A stretch of DNA of 64,000 nt from Arthrobacter sp. StoSoilB19 (GCF_019977275.1 NZ_AP024650.1:2728001-2792000); one strand, 5' to 3'; numbered from the stretch's first letter, positions 34,998 through 43,423 are shown. Program-made: numbers and translations. The notes: a model not told the origin generated them from the sequence alone.

Positions 34998-35876
34998 TTA
35001 CTGTGTGGGACGGATTCTCCGACGTTCGCCGCCGGCTTGCGCGGACAGCTGATGGTTGGGCTGCGGGCCGGCGGGACTGGCTGCCGGCGGATCCAGTGCC
35101 TGGAGTTTGGCTATGTGCAGGCCTCCGAGCACCAGGAAAAGCCCCGAGAGCCCAAGGGCGGGCAGCAAGGCGGCCAGGCTTGGTTCTGCACCGAACAGGG
35201 GTTTAACCAGTTCACCCACCGCCAGGGAGAAAATGAGGGTGAAACCCAGGACATACAGGGCCGGGAGAAGCAGCAGTCCCGTACGGTGGCCCCGGTACGT
35301 GAGGAAGGACAGGATCAGGAACCCGGGCATGATGAAGCAAAGGTCCAGGATGAAGATCGAGTAGAGGGAGTCAATCTGCTCGCCGCTCCGCATCAGGGGC
35401 AGGAGCATCCCGATCCACAGAGGGTAGAAGATCAGCGGCTGAAGGATGGCACCGGCCGCTGACACCAGCCTCAGTGCACGGGGAAGGGAGGCGGATGGCG
35501 CGTCGCGGTCCATGGTGGCCCCGGCGGTGACCATGGCCCAGAATGACACTGCGAAGACTGCCATGTAGAGCAGGTACAGGCCGTTGTACGTCCGCTCAAT
35601 GACGTAGATCCCGTATGCGTAGAAGAGGTAGCCAAGGAGCCCCAGTGCCACGATCTGGTATTTGGCCCTGTGCGGGCCAACCGCGTAGGCCAGGTACAGC
35701 AACGCGAGCCCGGCCGCGACGGAGAGCAGGTCCTGGGAGTAGGCGCCGGGGATCAGGTCAGCGGCAACCACCCTGTTGTAGATTCCGGGCCGCCAAAGCC
35801 CCGTTGCCGCAGCGGCGAGCGCCAGCAGTCCGGCAACAGCCCACAGCAGGCGGTTGAGGAACAGATGGGTCAGCAT
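34998..35876 (-). CDS. Polytopic membrane protein of unknown function
   Basis: The 292-residue hydrophobic protein has about eight predicted helices starting FLNRLLWAVAGLLALAAAATG. Conserved-looking loops include DLLSVAAGLALLYLAY and AYGIYVIERTYNGLYLLY. The C-terminal tail is basic. No transporter or enzyme motif is recognised. The ATG at 35876 has an AAAGGTGG site; the longer frame to 35975 runs into the regulatory region. It is co-transcribed with the alcohol dehydrogenase and has a candidate 20-bp box 64 bp upstream. Confidence 0.75.
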   Translation of the reverse strand: MLTHLFLNRLLWAVAGLLALAAAATGLWRPGIYNRVVAADLIPGAYSQDLLSVAAGLALLYLAYAVGPHRAKYQIVALGLLGYLFYAYGIYVIERTYNGLYLLYMAVFAVSFWAMVTAGATMDRDAPSASLPRALRLVSAAGAILQPLIFYPLWIGMLLPLMRSGEQIDSLYSIFILDLCFIMPGFLILSFLTYRGHRTGLLLLPALYVLGFTLIFSLAVGELVKPLFGAEPSLAALLPALGLSGLFLVLGGLHIAKLQALDPPAASPAGPQPNHQLSAQAGGERRRIRPTQ

Positions 35877-35930
35877 GGGCCACCTTTCACCGGAAGATGA
35901 GCGTTTCCCGGGCGTCCCCACAGCGTCCCA

Positions 35931-35950
35931 TTGGGCCGGCCGGACCCCAA
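35931..35950 (-). promoter_or_regulatory. DosR-like 20-bp box before the membrane protein/ADH operon
   Basis: TTGGGCCGGCCGGACCCCAA is an imperfect palindrome with the TT-GGG...CCC-AA frame of the mycobacterial DosR consensus TTSGGGACTWWAGTCCCSAA. Its better half reads TTGGGGTCC on the minus strand. Its centre is about 64 bp upstream of the membrane-protein ATG. The match is partial. Confidence 0.4.
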
Positions 35951-35954
35951 GTGC

Positions 35955-35990
35955 CATTGGTCCTTCCTTGGGCATTGGTCCTTCCTTGGA
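35955..35990. repeat. Tandem 18-bp repeat in the divergent promoter region
   Basis: CATTGGTCCTTCCTTGGG (35955-35972) is directly followed by a second copy differing only in the last base (35973-35990). The pair lies between the two DosR-like boxes that serve the divergent operons. Confidence 0.9.
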
Positions 35991-35994
35991 GGCC

Positions 35995-36008
35995 GGGCCT
36001 TTATGCCC
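35995..36008 (+). promoter_or_regulatory. DosR-like box before PPOX 2/ADH 2
   Basis: GGGCCTTTATGCCC matches the core GGGACTTTAGTCCC at 11 of 14 positions. Its centre is 43 bp upstream of the PPOX 2 ATG, the same distance as the box before the HAD-GH65 gene. This is the best match in the window. Confidence 0.55.
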
Positions 36009-36044
36009 TTACGGCAGGCGGGAGAGTTGCCTACGCTGTGGCCT

Positions 36045-36515
36045 ATGACTGAGAAAACGAACGTGCCTGTGCCGGAAATCCTTGACGCGGACGAGTGCTG
36101 GACGCTCCTCGCCCAGACCGGGGTGGGGCGCCTGGCCGTCATCGCCGATGGCCATCCGGATGTCTTTCCCGTCAATTACAAGGTGGACGGCAGGACGCTG
36201 GTTTTCCGCACCGGCGGCGGTACCAAGCACCAGGCCCTCCAGTCGGAAGCCACCGTGGCCCTCGAAGCAGATGCGGTCAGCTCCCAATTCGGGCTCGCAT
36301 GGAGCGTCGTGGTCAAAGGCACGGCTGTTGAAGCGACGCCCACGGGCCCTGACCTGGATGACGTCAAGCGGGCGCTGTTTCCATGGCAGGGCGTGGGGCA
36401 GGAGCACTTCATCCGCATCACGCCGGAGTCAATAACGGGGAGGCGCTTCACGGTGGACGCACCACTGCTGTGGCAAACCTCGCTGGACCACGCAACCCGC
36501 GCCGGTTTCGAGTAG
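36045..36515 (+). CDS. PPOX-fold flavin/F420-binding protein (paralogue 2)
   Basis: The 156-residue protein starts MTEKTNVPVPEILDADECW and follows the family pattern: GVGRLAVI, VFPVNYKVDGRTLVFRT, GTKHQAL, LEADAV, SVVVKG, FPWQGVG and ITGRRFTVD. It is much closer to paralogue 3 than to paralogue 1. It is the first gene of a two-gene unit with an alcohol dehydrogenase 21 bp downstream, behind the best DosR-like box. A cofactor-binding or low-potential redox role is inferred. Confidence 0.9.
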   Translation: MTEKTNVPVPEILDADECWTLLAQTGVGRLAVIADGHPDVFPVNYKVDGRTLVFRTGGGTKHQALQSEATVALEADAVSSQFGLAWSVVVKGTAVEATPTGPDLDDVKRALFPWQGVGQEHFIRITPESITGRRFTVDAPLLWQTSLDHATRAGFE

Positions 36516-36536
36516 GAATTACGGGCGGGAGACACC

Positions 36537-37547
36537 GTGCGCGCATGGTGGGTGAACGGGCCGGGCCCCATATCCACCCACCCGCTGGTTCAGGGACTCC
36601 GTGCCACTCCCACGCCTGCGGCCAACGAACTCCTGGTGGAAGTGACTGTCTGCGGTGTTTGCCGCACCGACCTCCACCTCGCTGAAGGAGACCTGGCACC
36701 GCACCGTGCGCAGACTGTGCCCGGGCATGAAGCAATCGGCGTGGTTGTTGAGGCAGGAGTTGCCTGCTCCCGGTTCAGGACTGGCGACAGGGTGGGTGTG
36801 GCGTGGCTTGGCGGGATTTGCGGCAGGTGCGACTACTGCCGCCGGGGTGATGAAAATCTGTGCCAGTCGCCCGTCTTCACCGGCTGGGACAGGGATGGCG
36901 GCTATGCCGAGTACTTGACGGTTGCGGAGGACTTTGCCTACCCGGTACCTCCAGCCTTCCCGGATGAGCAGGCGGCACCACTGCTGTGTTCGGGCATCAT
37001 CGGGTACCGCGCGCTGAAGCGCGCCGCCCTTCCCGTGGGTGGCCGCCTTGGCATTTACGGCTTTGGCAGCTCTGCCCACATCACCGCCCAGTTGGCGCTT
37101 AAACAGGGCGCCTCCGTGTATGTCATGACCCGGTCTGACGGCGCGCGGTCGCTCGCCCTGGAGTTGGGAGCTGATTATGCGGGGGACGCTTATGACCAGC
37201 CGCCTGTACCGCTCGATTCCGCCATTCTTTTCGCACCGGTTGGAGACCTTGTCCCGGCTGCGCTGCGCGCCCTGGACCGGGGCGGAACGCTTGCCATCGC
37301 CGGAATCCACCTAAGCGACATCCCGGCCCTCAATTACACCAGGGAGCTCTTTTTTGAACGGCAGGTGCGGAGCGTGACAGCCAATACCCGGGCTGACGGG
37401 CGTGAGTTCCTGGCTCTCGCAGCCAGGCTTTCGCTTACCCTCACCACCACGGCCTACCCGTTCCAGGCTGCGGCCAAGGCACTTGAGGACCTGGCTGCCG
37501 ACAGGATTACCGGTTCGGCAGTCCTGCGGGTCCGGCCGGAACAGTAG
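36537..37547 (+). CDS. Zinc-dependent alcohol dehydrogenase (AdhP-like)
   Basis: A 336-residue medium-chain dehydrogenase. The catalytic zinc site lies in CGVCRTDLH and GHEAIG, the structural-zinc loop in [15 protein letters not shown], and the cofactor motif is YGFGSSAH (GxGxxA/G). This resembles the AdhP/AdhT group that interconverts alcohols and aldehydes with NAD. The GTG at 36537 lies 21 bp after the PPOX 2 stop. Its product may act in fermentation-like redox balancing under low oxygen, inferred from the box and neighbours. Confidence 0.9.
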   Translation: MRAWWVNGPGPISTHPLVQGLRATPTPAANELLVEVTVCGVCRTDLHLAEGDLAPHRAQTVPGHEAIGVVVEAGVACSRFRTGDRVGVAWLGGICGRCDYCRRGDENLCQSPVFTGWDRDGGYAEYLTVAEDFAYPVPPAFPDEQAAPLLCSGIIGYRALKRAALPVGGRLGIYGFGSSAHITAQLALKQGASVYVMTRSDGARSLALELGADYAGDAYDQPPVPLDSAILFAPVGDLVPAALRALDRGGTLAIAGIHLSDIPALNYTRELFFERQVRSVTANTRADGREFLALAARLSLTLTTTAYPFQAAAKALEDLAADRITGSAVLRVRPEQ

Positions 37548-37551
37548 CCTC

Positions 37552-38577
37552 TCATCCAAACAGGACGGCGGCCTCCTGGTACCGCGCTTCAGGGACCACC
37601 TTCAGTTCCCCCAGCGCTTCTTCAAGGTCGACGTTGACAATGTCCGTGCCGCGCAGCGAAACCATGGTGCCCCACCTGCCGGCGGCTGCCGATTCGACGG
37701 CGGCCAGGCCCAGCCTGGTGGCAAGGACACGGTCGAAGGCCGTGGGTTCGCCGCCACGCTGGATGTGACCCAGGACGGTGGCGCGCGTTTCGATGCCGGT
37801 CCGCAGCTGCAGTTCTCCTTCAAGCAGCAGTCCGATGCCTCCCAGCCGCGGGCGTCCGAAAGTATCCAGGCCACGGGGCGCGTACGGTGCTTCGTGGCCT
37901 TCAGGAGCGAAGGCCTCGGCCACCACCACGAGCGGAGCCCTGCCCCGGTCACGGGCTGACAGCACCCACGAGCAAATTTGGTCCAGGGACACCGGATGTT
38001 CAGGTATCAGGATGGCGTGCGCGCCCGATGCCATCCCGGAATGCAGTGCTATCCAGCCCGCACTGCGGCCCATGACCTCGGCCACCATGCACCGGTGGTG
38101 CGACTCGCCGGTGGTCCGGAGCCGGTCGATGGCTTCGGTGGCGGTCTGCACCGCAGAATCAAAGCCGAAGGTGTAGTCGGTGGCGCCGAGGTCATTGTCG
38201 ATGGTCTTGGGCACTCCCACCACGTTGATGCCCTGGGAGCAGAGTTCCCGGGCGGCTGCCAGTGTTCCCTCTCCCCCAATGGCAATCAGGCCGTCCAGTT
38301 CGTTGTGCCGGACGCAGGCACGGACACCCTCGATTCCATTGCCCACCAGCGGGTTGGTCCGGGACGTGCCCAGGATGGTTCCACCCAGGCGGGCGATCCC
38401 ACGGACACTCGTACGGGGCAAAGGGTAAATGTCCTGCTCCAACACACCCCGCCAACCGTCCCGGAACCCGATGAATCCATAGCCATGCGAAACGTGTCCG
38501 CCCAGCACGGCTCCCCGGATGACCGCGTTCACGCCCGGGCAGTCACCGCCACTGGTGAGGATCCCCAGCCGCTTCAC
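37552..38577 (-). CDS. pfkA: 6-phosphofructokinase (ATP-type)
   Basis: The 341-residue enzyme has the PFK motifs TSGGDCPGVNAVIRG, GGEGTLAAA (Gly at the ATP/PPi-determining site favours ATP), PKTIDNDLG and the catalytic-loop TFGFDSAV. It phosphorylates fructose 6-phosphate in glycolysis. Its ATG overlaps the stop of the HAD-GH65 fusion gene, so glucose phosphate release and its commitment to glycolysis are produced from one transcript. Another PFK elsewhere in the genome would be expected. Confidence 0.93.
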   Translation of the reverse strand: MKRLGILTSGGDCPGVNAVIRGAVLGGHVSHGYGFIGFRDGWRGVLEQDIYPLPRTSVRGIARLGGTILGTSRTNPLVGNGIEGVRACVRHNELDGLIAIGGEGTLAAARELCSQGINVVGVPKTIDNDLGATDYTFGFDSAVQTATEAIDRLRTTGESHHRCMVAEVMGRSAGWIALHSGMASGAHAILIPEHPVSLDQICSWVLSARDRGRAPLVVVAEAFAPEGHEAPYAPRGLDTFGRPRLGGIGLLLEGELQLRTGIETRATVLGHIQRGGEPTAFDRVLATRLGLAAVESAAAGRWGTMVSLRGTDIVNVDLEEALGELKVVPEARYQEAAVLFG

Positions 38578-41500
38578 CGGACCACCACCCCCGAAGCCCG
38601 GACAGGCAACGGAAAATGGAGGGTTTGCCCGGGAGGAAGGACCTCGTCATTGCCATGCACCTGCACCTTGATGGGGCCGGCGTCACCGGGAGCAGAGGCG
38701 ATGCTCATGTCCCCGTCCTTGAGATGTATGCGGAGGCGGTGTCCCCGGTAGAGGACCTCAAAGGCAACGGCGCGCAGCCCGGTGGGGAGGTTGGGTGCAA
38801 ACAGGATCGTGTCACCGCTGAACCGGAGCCCCGCAAAGCTGCGCTGGACCACGTCGATGGTTCCGGCCATCGCGCCCAAATGGATGCCCGCGCGCGTGGT
38901 GCCGTGCTGGGTATCGTCAAGATCGGCGTCGAGCGCTTCCCGGAAACTGTCCCACGCCCGGTCCGCGTCCAGGCCCGCAAGGACGGACGCGTGGGCAACC
39001 CTGCTCAGGGTGGAGCCGTGCGCCGTCCTGGCCAGGTAATACTCGATCGTCTTGTTGAGGTGTTCCGCCGTGAATGCATACTGAAGCCGCCGAAGAATGC
39101 TGACCAGTCCGTCGTGCCCCAACAGGTACGGGAGCATCAGGACGTCGGCCTGCTTTGCCAGCTTGTAGCAGTTGGTACTGTCATCTTCGGCCTCGAGGAT
39201 GAGGTCCAGCCGCTCAATGTCGCCGTACCTGTCCCGGTAGTGGTCCCAGTCGAGTTCCTTCAACGACCCGTAGCCCTCGAACTGGCTAATGACGCCGTCC
39301 TCGTGAAAGGGGACGTACATCGCCGATCCCACGTGCGCCCACCCGGCGGTTTCCTCCTCTGTGACACCCAGGCGTTCCATGAGTACGGCACGTTCGCTGC
39401 CGTGCAGGAAGGCCATGATTCCCCTTGCCGTGGAGCAGGCCCATGCCGCCATGACATTGGTGTAGGCATTGTCGTCCAGGCCGGGTCCGTCGCTGCCGGG
39501 ATAGCCGGTGTGGTATTCGTCCGGTCCCACGACGCCGCGCAGGTGGTAACGGCCCTCCTGCTTGTCGTAGTCCGCCAGTGAGCGGAAGAAACGGGCAACC
39601 TCGATCACCAGTTCCGCCCCCTTTTGCAGGAGCCAGATCTTGTTACCAGTGGTCTGGAAGTACTGCCAGGCATTGAACGCGACAGCAAGTCCGGAGTGCA
39701 CCTGCAGGTGCGAGTGGTCCTTGACCCACCTGCCGGACCTGTCGTTGTACAACCATTTGGGCGTTTCCTCGGTTCCGGCGCTGGCGCTTTGCCACGGAAA
39801 TTTCGCCCCTGCCAGACCTTCCAGGGCCGCGGCATGCCGGGCGGCGGGAAGCCGCCGCCACCTGTAATCGATGACGGCACGCGCAACCTCAGGCGTCCTC
39901 GAGGCGAGTACCGGCAGGACGAACAGCTCATCCCAAAAGACGTGGCCCCGGTAGCCCTCGCCGTGGAGTCCACGCGCCGTCACGCCGGCATCCAGTTCGG
40001 TCGTATGGTGTGTCAGTGTCTGCAGCAGATGGAATATGTGCAGGTTCAGGACAAGGCGCACCTGGACCGGGGCATCGATCTCCACCATGAACGGCCGCAG
40101 CTCGCGCCGCCACGCTTCCTCGTGCGCCGTCAGCAGCGAATCGAAGTCCCCGGGGATACGCGCCAGGACCGCACGGGCGCCGGCTTCCGGAGAGGATATG
40201 GCACGGTCACGGGACGTCACCACTGCCACCGTCTTGGTGATCCGCACCGGGGCGCCGGCACTGAGGGACAGCAGAAGAGTCTGGAAATGGAAGGCCCCTT
40301 TCCTGCCCTCCTCAACTCCCTCCGCTTCCGGGAATACCTGTGTCCGATAGGCCGCGGCGATGCGGATGAGGCTCTGGGTAGTTTCCACTTCGACGACGGA
40401 GGCAGCAAGCGCGGACGGCTCAGGGATGGAGCGGTGGGAGGCTGTCCTGTCAGCGATGTGGACGTCCGAACCCTCGGCATGTTCGGGGAGGTTGGCGTTG
40501 CGGACCCCGGCGTTGACACCGCTGCGGACCTCCACCTGACCGCTCCAGCCCAGCGCGGTGATAACCGTCTCAAGGACCAGCAGATGGGGCTCGGCCATGG
40601 ACGCGAAACGGGTTTGCACTACTTCCAGCCTGCGGTGGTCGGCTGTCTCCAGCAGCAGCCGCCGCTCCAGTACCGCCCGTCTGAGGTCCAGGACCCTGTG
40701 CTCGCGGACCGAGGTCATTCCGCCCTCCGACCACCACTGCTGGCCCGGCAGGCGCAGGTCGAGCGGCAGGCAGTTGGGGGCGTTGACCATGTGTTCTTCC
40801 AGCAGCGTCTCGCCGCCGGCTTCCGCGCGGACACGGTTGTAGACGCCGGCGAGGTACATGCCCGCGTAGCTGAAGCTGCCGCCTTCGGGCGCCGCCCCGC
40901 GGACGCCCATGTAACCATTGCCCAGCGTGGTCAGGGCTTCCCGGTGTCCCTCGTGTGCGGCGTCGAAACCTTCATAGACGAGGTGCCAGGCGTTGCCGAT
41001 GACCTGGCCCAGATCCAGCTCCCCCACGTCGTTGAGGACGGTATGGGCGCCGGCTGCCTCAAGCTGCCGGCGGTTGCCGGTCCGGTCGATTCCGACAACG
41101 AGGCCGAAGTTACCCCGGCGGCCGGCCTCAACCCCCGCCGCGGAGTCCTCGATCACCACCGCATGTGGCGGGGAGACCCCAAGCCGCGATGCGGCCGCAA
41201 GAAAGACGTCCGGCGCCGGTTTTCCGCGCAGGCCGAGCCGGGCCGCCGTCGTTCCGTCCAGCACCACCCTGAAGAGATCCTGGATGCCCGCCGCTTCCAG
41301 GACCAACCCGGCGTTACGGCTTGAGGTGACCACAGCAGTGGGCACTGCCGCGCCCGCTAGCCTCTGCAGCAAATCCAGGGTGCCTGGGTAACTCTGGACG
41401 CCGTCGGTCCGGAGGTGTTTCAGGAACAGTTCGTTCTTCCAGGCACCCAGGCCGAACCCGGTCCATGCGCCGGCTTCGTCCGTCTCGTTTCCCTTCTCAA

Positions 41501-41759
41501 CGTGCACTCCCCTGGCAGCCAGGAACCGTACCACCCCCTCCTCCCGCGGCATCCCGTCGATGAAGGTGAGGTAGTCATTCCTGCTGAGCGGGGCACGGTT
41601 GGCGCCGGCAGGGATTCTTGGGTCACGCAGGACCCGGTCGAACGCATCTTTCCAGGCAGCCTGGTGGACCAGCGCTGTATTGGTGACCACCCCGTCCAGG
41701 TCGAAGATGACGGCGTCAAACGGTGGCTTGGCAGCAGCGGCGGTGGGCGACCCGATCAT
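38574..41759 (-). CDS. Beta-phosphoglucomutase/GH65 glycoside phosphorylase fusion
   Basis: The 1061-residue fusion begins with a HAD-type beta-phosphoglucomutase (about 1-250; DLDG with Asp20 and Asp22, VVTSSRNAG, VIEDSAAGVEAG). It continues with a GH65 alpha-disaccharide phosphorylase (about 265-1061) with FWDELFVLPVL and the general-acid motif GPDEYHTG (Glu near 748). GH65 enzymes split maltose, trehalose or kojibiose with phosphate to beta-glucose 1-phosphate; the HAD domain would turn this into glucose 6-phosphate. The substrate disaccharide cannot be read from sequence. It is coupled to pfkA, and a palindromic box lies 43 bp upstream. Confidence 0.92.
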   Translation of the reverse strand: MIGSPTAAAAKPPFDAVIFDLDGVVTNTALVHQAAWKDAFDRVLRDPRIPAGANRAPLSRNDYLTFIDGMPREEGVVRFLAARGVHVEKGNETDEAGAWTGFGLGAWKNELFLKHLRTDGVQSYPGTLDLLQRLAGAAVPTAVVTSSRNAGLVLEAAGIQDLFRVVLDGTTAARLGLRGKPAPDVFLAAASRLGVSPPHAVVIEDSAAGVEAGRRGNFGLVVGIDRTGNRRQLEAAGAHTVLNDVGELDLGQVIGNAWHLVYEGFDAAHEGHREALTTLGNGYMGVRGAAPEGGSFSYAGMYLAGVYNRVRAEAGGETLLEEHMVNAPNCLPLDLRLPGQQWWSEGGMTSVREHRVLDLRRAVLERRLLLETADHRRLEVVQTRFASMAEPHLLVLETVITALGWSGQVEVRSGVNAGVRNANLPEHAEGSDVHIADRTASHRSIPEPSALAASVVEVETTQSLIRIAAAYRTQVFPEAEGVEEGRKGAFHFQTLLLSLSAGAPVRITKTVAVVTSRDRAISSPEAGARAVLARIPGDFDSLLTAHEEAWRRELRPFMVEIDAPVQVRLVLNLHIFHLLQTLTHHTTELDAGVTARGLHGEGYRGHVFWDELFVLPVLASRTPEVARAVIDYRWRRLPAARHAAALEGLAGAKFPWQSASAGTEETPKWLYNDRSGRWVKDHSHLQVHSGLAVAFNAWQYFQTTGNKIWLLQKGAELVIEVARFFRSLADYDKQEGRYHLRGVVGPDEYHTGYPGSDGPGLDDNAYTNVMAAWACSTARGIMAFLHGSERAVLMERLGVTEEETAGWAHVGSAMYVPFHEDGVISQFEGYGSLKELDWDHYRDRYGDIERLDLILEAEDDSTNCYKLAKQADVLMLPYLLGHDGLVSILRRLQYAFTAEHLNKTIEYYLARTAHGSTLSRVAHASVLAGLDADRAWDSFREALDADLDDTQHGTTRAGIHLGAMAGTIDVVQRSFAGLRFSGDTILFAPNLPTGLRAVAFEVLYRGHRLRIHLKDGDMSIASAPGDAGPIKVQVHGNDEVLPPGQTLHFPLPVRASGVVVR

Positions 41760-41795
41760 AGGTCAGTGGTACCAGCAAAGCGGTCATTCCGGACA

Positions 41796-41809
41796 GGGCC
41801 CTAGGGCCC
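41796..41809 (-). promoter_or_regulatory. DosR-like palindrome before the HAD-GH65/pfkA operon
   Basis: GGGCCCTAGGGCCC is a perfect palindrome in the GGGxC-N4-GxCCC frame. It is centred 43 bp upstream of the HAD-GH65 ATG, the same distance as the box before PPOX 2. Confidence 0.45.
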
Positions 41810-41846
41810 GGCGCGGCCGCCGGGTCACGACGCGGCCACTGGAACC

Positions 41847-42308
41847 CTATGTCTTTGCGCCGGCTGTGTGCCCCACGTGGCTCCACCAGGTCAACGGGGA
41901 CGTGATGGAAAAACGCCTGCCCGTTACGGAGTTGGGAACGATCCGGACAAAGTGCTCCTTTTCACCGGCCTGCCAGGGAAACAGGGTAAGGCCTGCTCCC
42001 TTCATCAGTTCCTCCGATGGCTCGAGGATGACGGCCTTGCCTTTGACCAGGACGCTCCATGCTTTGGCGGCATCATGGCCGTCGGCTTCCAGGGCGACGG
42101 CGAGCGGCCCGCCTGCTGCGCGCAGTTTCGTTCCCTCCCCCGTCCGGAAGACCAGCGATTCGTGGTCCACTTTGTAGTTGACCGGGAACACCTCCGGGTA
42201 TCCGTTCACCAGCACTGCCAAATGGCCGACGGATACTACACGCAGGAGGTCCCAGCACGTTCCGGCGTCCAGGACTTCGGTAGGCGTTTGCGGTGGATCG
42301 TTGTGCAT
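41847..42308 (-). CDS. PPOX-fold flavin/F420-binding protein (paralogue 3)
   Basis: The 153-residue protein from the ATG at 42308 has the pattern CWDLLRVVSVGHLAVL, VFPVNYKVDHESLVFRT, GTKLRAA, LEADGHD, SVLVKG, FPWQAGE and VTGRRFSI. It is closest to paralogue 2. The longer frame to 42383 crosses the predicted regulatory box, so the shorter start was chosen, although its ribosome site is weak. A redox or cofactor-binding role is inferred from the family. Confidence 0.88.
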   Translation of the reverse strand: MHNDPPQTPTEVLDAGTCWDLLRVVSVGHLAVLVNGYPEVFPVNYKVDHESLVFRTGEGTKLRAAGGPLAVALEADGHDAAKAWSVLVKGKAVILEPSEELMKGAGLTLFPWQAGEKEHFVRIVPNSVTGRRFSITSPLTWWSHVGHTAGAKT

Positions 42309-42352
42309 GCAGTCGAAGGTAACGGCTTGCGGGGCCAGCCCGGTAGAGCATT

Positions 42353-42366
42353 TAGGCCCGGGTCCC
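42353..42366 (-). promoter_or_regulatory. DosR-like box before PPOX 3
   Basis: On the minus strand the core reads GGGACCCGGGCCTA: a perfect GGGAC half and a weaker GCCTA half. Its centre is about 51 bp upstream of the PPOX 3 ATG. Confidence 0.4.
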
Positions 42367-42388
42367 CTTGCCTTGACAGGCAAAGAAA

Positions 42389-42416
42389 AACACCCCGGTC
42401 CGAAGACCGGGGTGTT
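42389..42416 (-). terminator. Rho-independent terminator of the tmRNA
   Basis: A perfect 12-bp stem (AACACCCCGGTC with its complement) and CGAA tetraloop are followed on the minus strand by TTTTTCTTT. It sits 10 bp beyond the tmRNA 3' end. The other strand also has a short T-run. Confidence 0.88.
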
Positions 42417-42425
42417 TTACCCGTG

Positions 42426-42793
42426 GGTGGAGATGGGGGGAATTGAACCCCCGTCCGATGTCGTGTTGTCAGGGCTTCTCCGGGCGCAGTTTGCGTCGGA
42501 TTTTCTCGGCCCCAGCCATGCTGCAAACAGCTGGCTGATCCGGGCCCAGTCATCTAAAAGTCCCGTTTACTCCGATGACGGGAGCAAACAGCAGTGGCTA
42601 TCTAAATGACGCCAGGATCCGGGGCGATAGCAACCCCGGGCTGACGGACTGTCTTACTGCTTAGGCAGCAAGAGCGAAGTCAGTGCGCTTAGATTCGGCA
42701 CTTATTGGTTTGCAGAAAGCGTTTACGAGATAATTCTGCATCCTCGGCCCGCTTCACCTGTCGCGACTAACACCGTCGAAACCGATCATCCCC
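42426..42793 (-). ncRNA. ssrA: tmRNA (transfer-messenger RNA)
   Basis: The minus strand starts GGGGATGATCGGTTTCGACG and ends with the T-arm GGGGGTTCAATTCCCCCC and CATCTCCACC, so the acceptor stem GGGGAUG pairs with CAUCUCC. The tag frame (42699 to 42661) begins at resume codon GCC after AAGT and encodes AESKRTDFALAA before TAA. The genome shows ACC then C at the 3' end, so a full CCA is probably added enzymatically. About 368 nt, normal for actinobacteria. It rescues stalled ribosomes with SmpB, encoded just upstream in the same direction. Confidence 0.96.
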
Positions 42794-42866
42794 GTATTTT
42801 GTTACCAAACCGGCTGGCAAGCCTGCCGGACTATTCATACTAACGCATGACCCGTGGAAATAATTC

Positions 42867-43340
42867 CTACCGGCGCCGGTTGCGCTCGCGCATCTCACGC
42901 TGGGCTTCACGGTTGTCCTGCTGTTCCCGCAGCGTCTGCCGCTTGTCGTATTCGCGCTTGCCGCGGGCAACACCGATTTCCACCTTGGCCTTGCCGTCCA
43001 CGAAGTACAGCTGGAGGGGAACAATGGTGTAGCCGGACTCCCGGACCTTGTGGGAGATCTTGATGAGTTCTTCCCGGTGCAGCAGCAGCTTGCGGCGCCG
43101 GCGTGCCGCGTGGTTGGTCCAACTGCCCTGGTTGTATTCGGGAATGTGGATGGCTTCCATCCACAGTTCGTCGTTATAGAACGTGCAAAATCCGTCCACC
43201 ATGGAGGCGTGGCCCTCACGCAGGGACTTCACTTCGGTGCCCATCAGCGCGATGCCGGCCTCGTAAGTGTCCAGCACGTGGTAATCGTGCCGGGCCTTGC
43301 GGTTGGTGGCCACTACCTTACGGCCACTTTCTTTAGGCAC
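42867..43340 (-). CDS. smpB: SsrA-binding protein SmpB
   Basis: The 157-residue beta-barrel protein has NRKARHDYHVLDTYEAG, GTEVKSLREG, LHREEL and the basic C-terminal tail ending MRERNRRR that enters the empty mRNA channel. It binds the tmRNA tRNA-like domain and delivers it to stalled ribosomes. The stop is 74 bp before the tmRNA 5' end, a classic arrangement that supports both calls. Confidence 0.97.
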   Translation of the reverse strand: MPKESGRKVVATNRKARHDYHVLDTYEAGIALMGTEVKSLREGHASMVDGFCTFYNDELWMEAIHIPEYNQGSWTNHAARRRRKLLLHREELIKISHKVRESGYTIVPLQLYFVDGKAKVEIGVARGKREYDKRQTLREQQDNREAQREMRERNRRR

Positions 43341-43423
43341 GGGGAAACTCCTCGGGTTCAGGTCGGGTGCCTCCGGGCCTGCGGCGCGGAGCTATACCAG
43401 TCTACGGCAGCAGCGCTTCGCCC

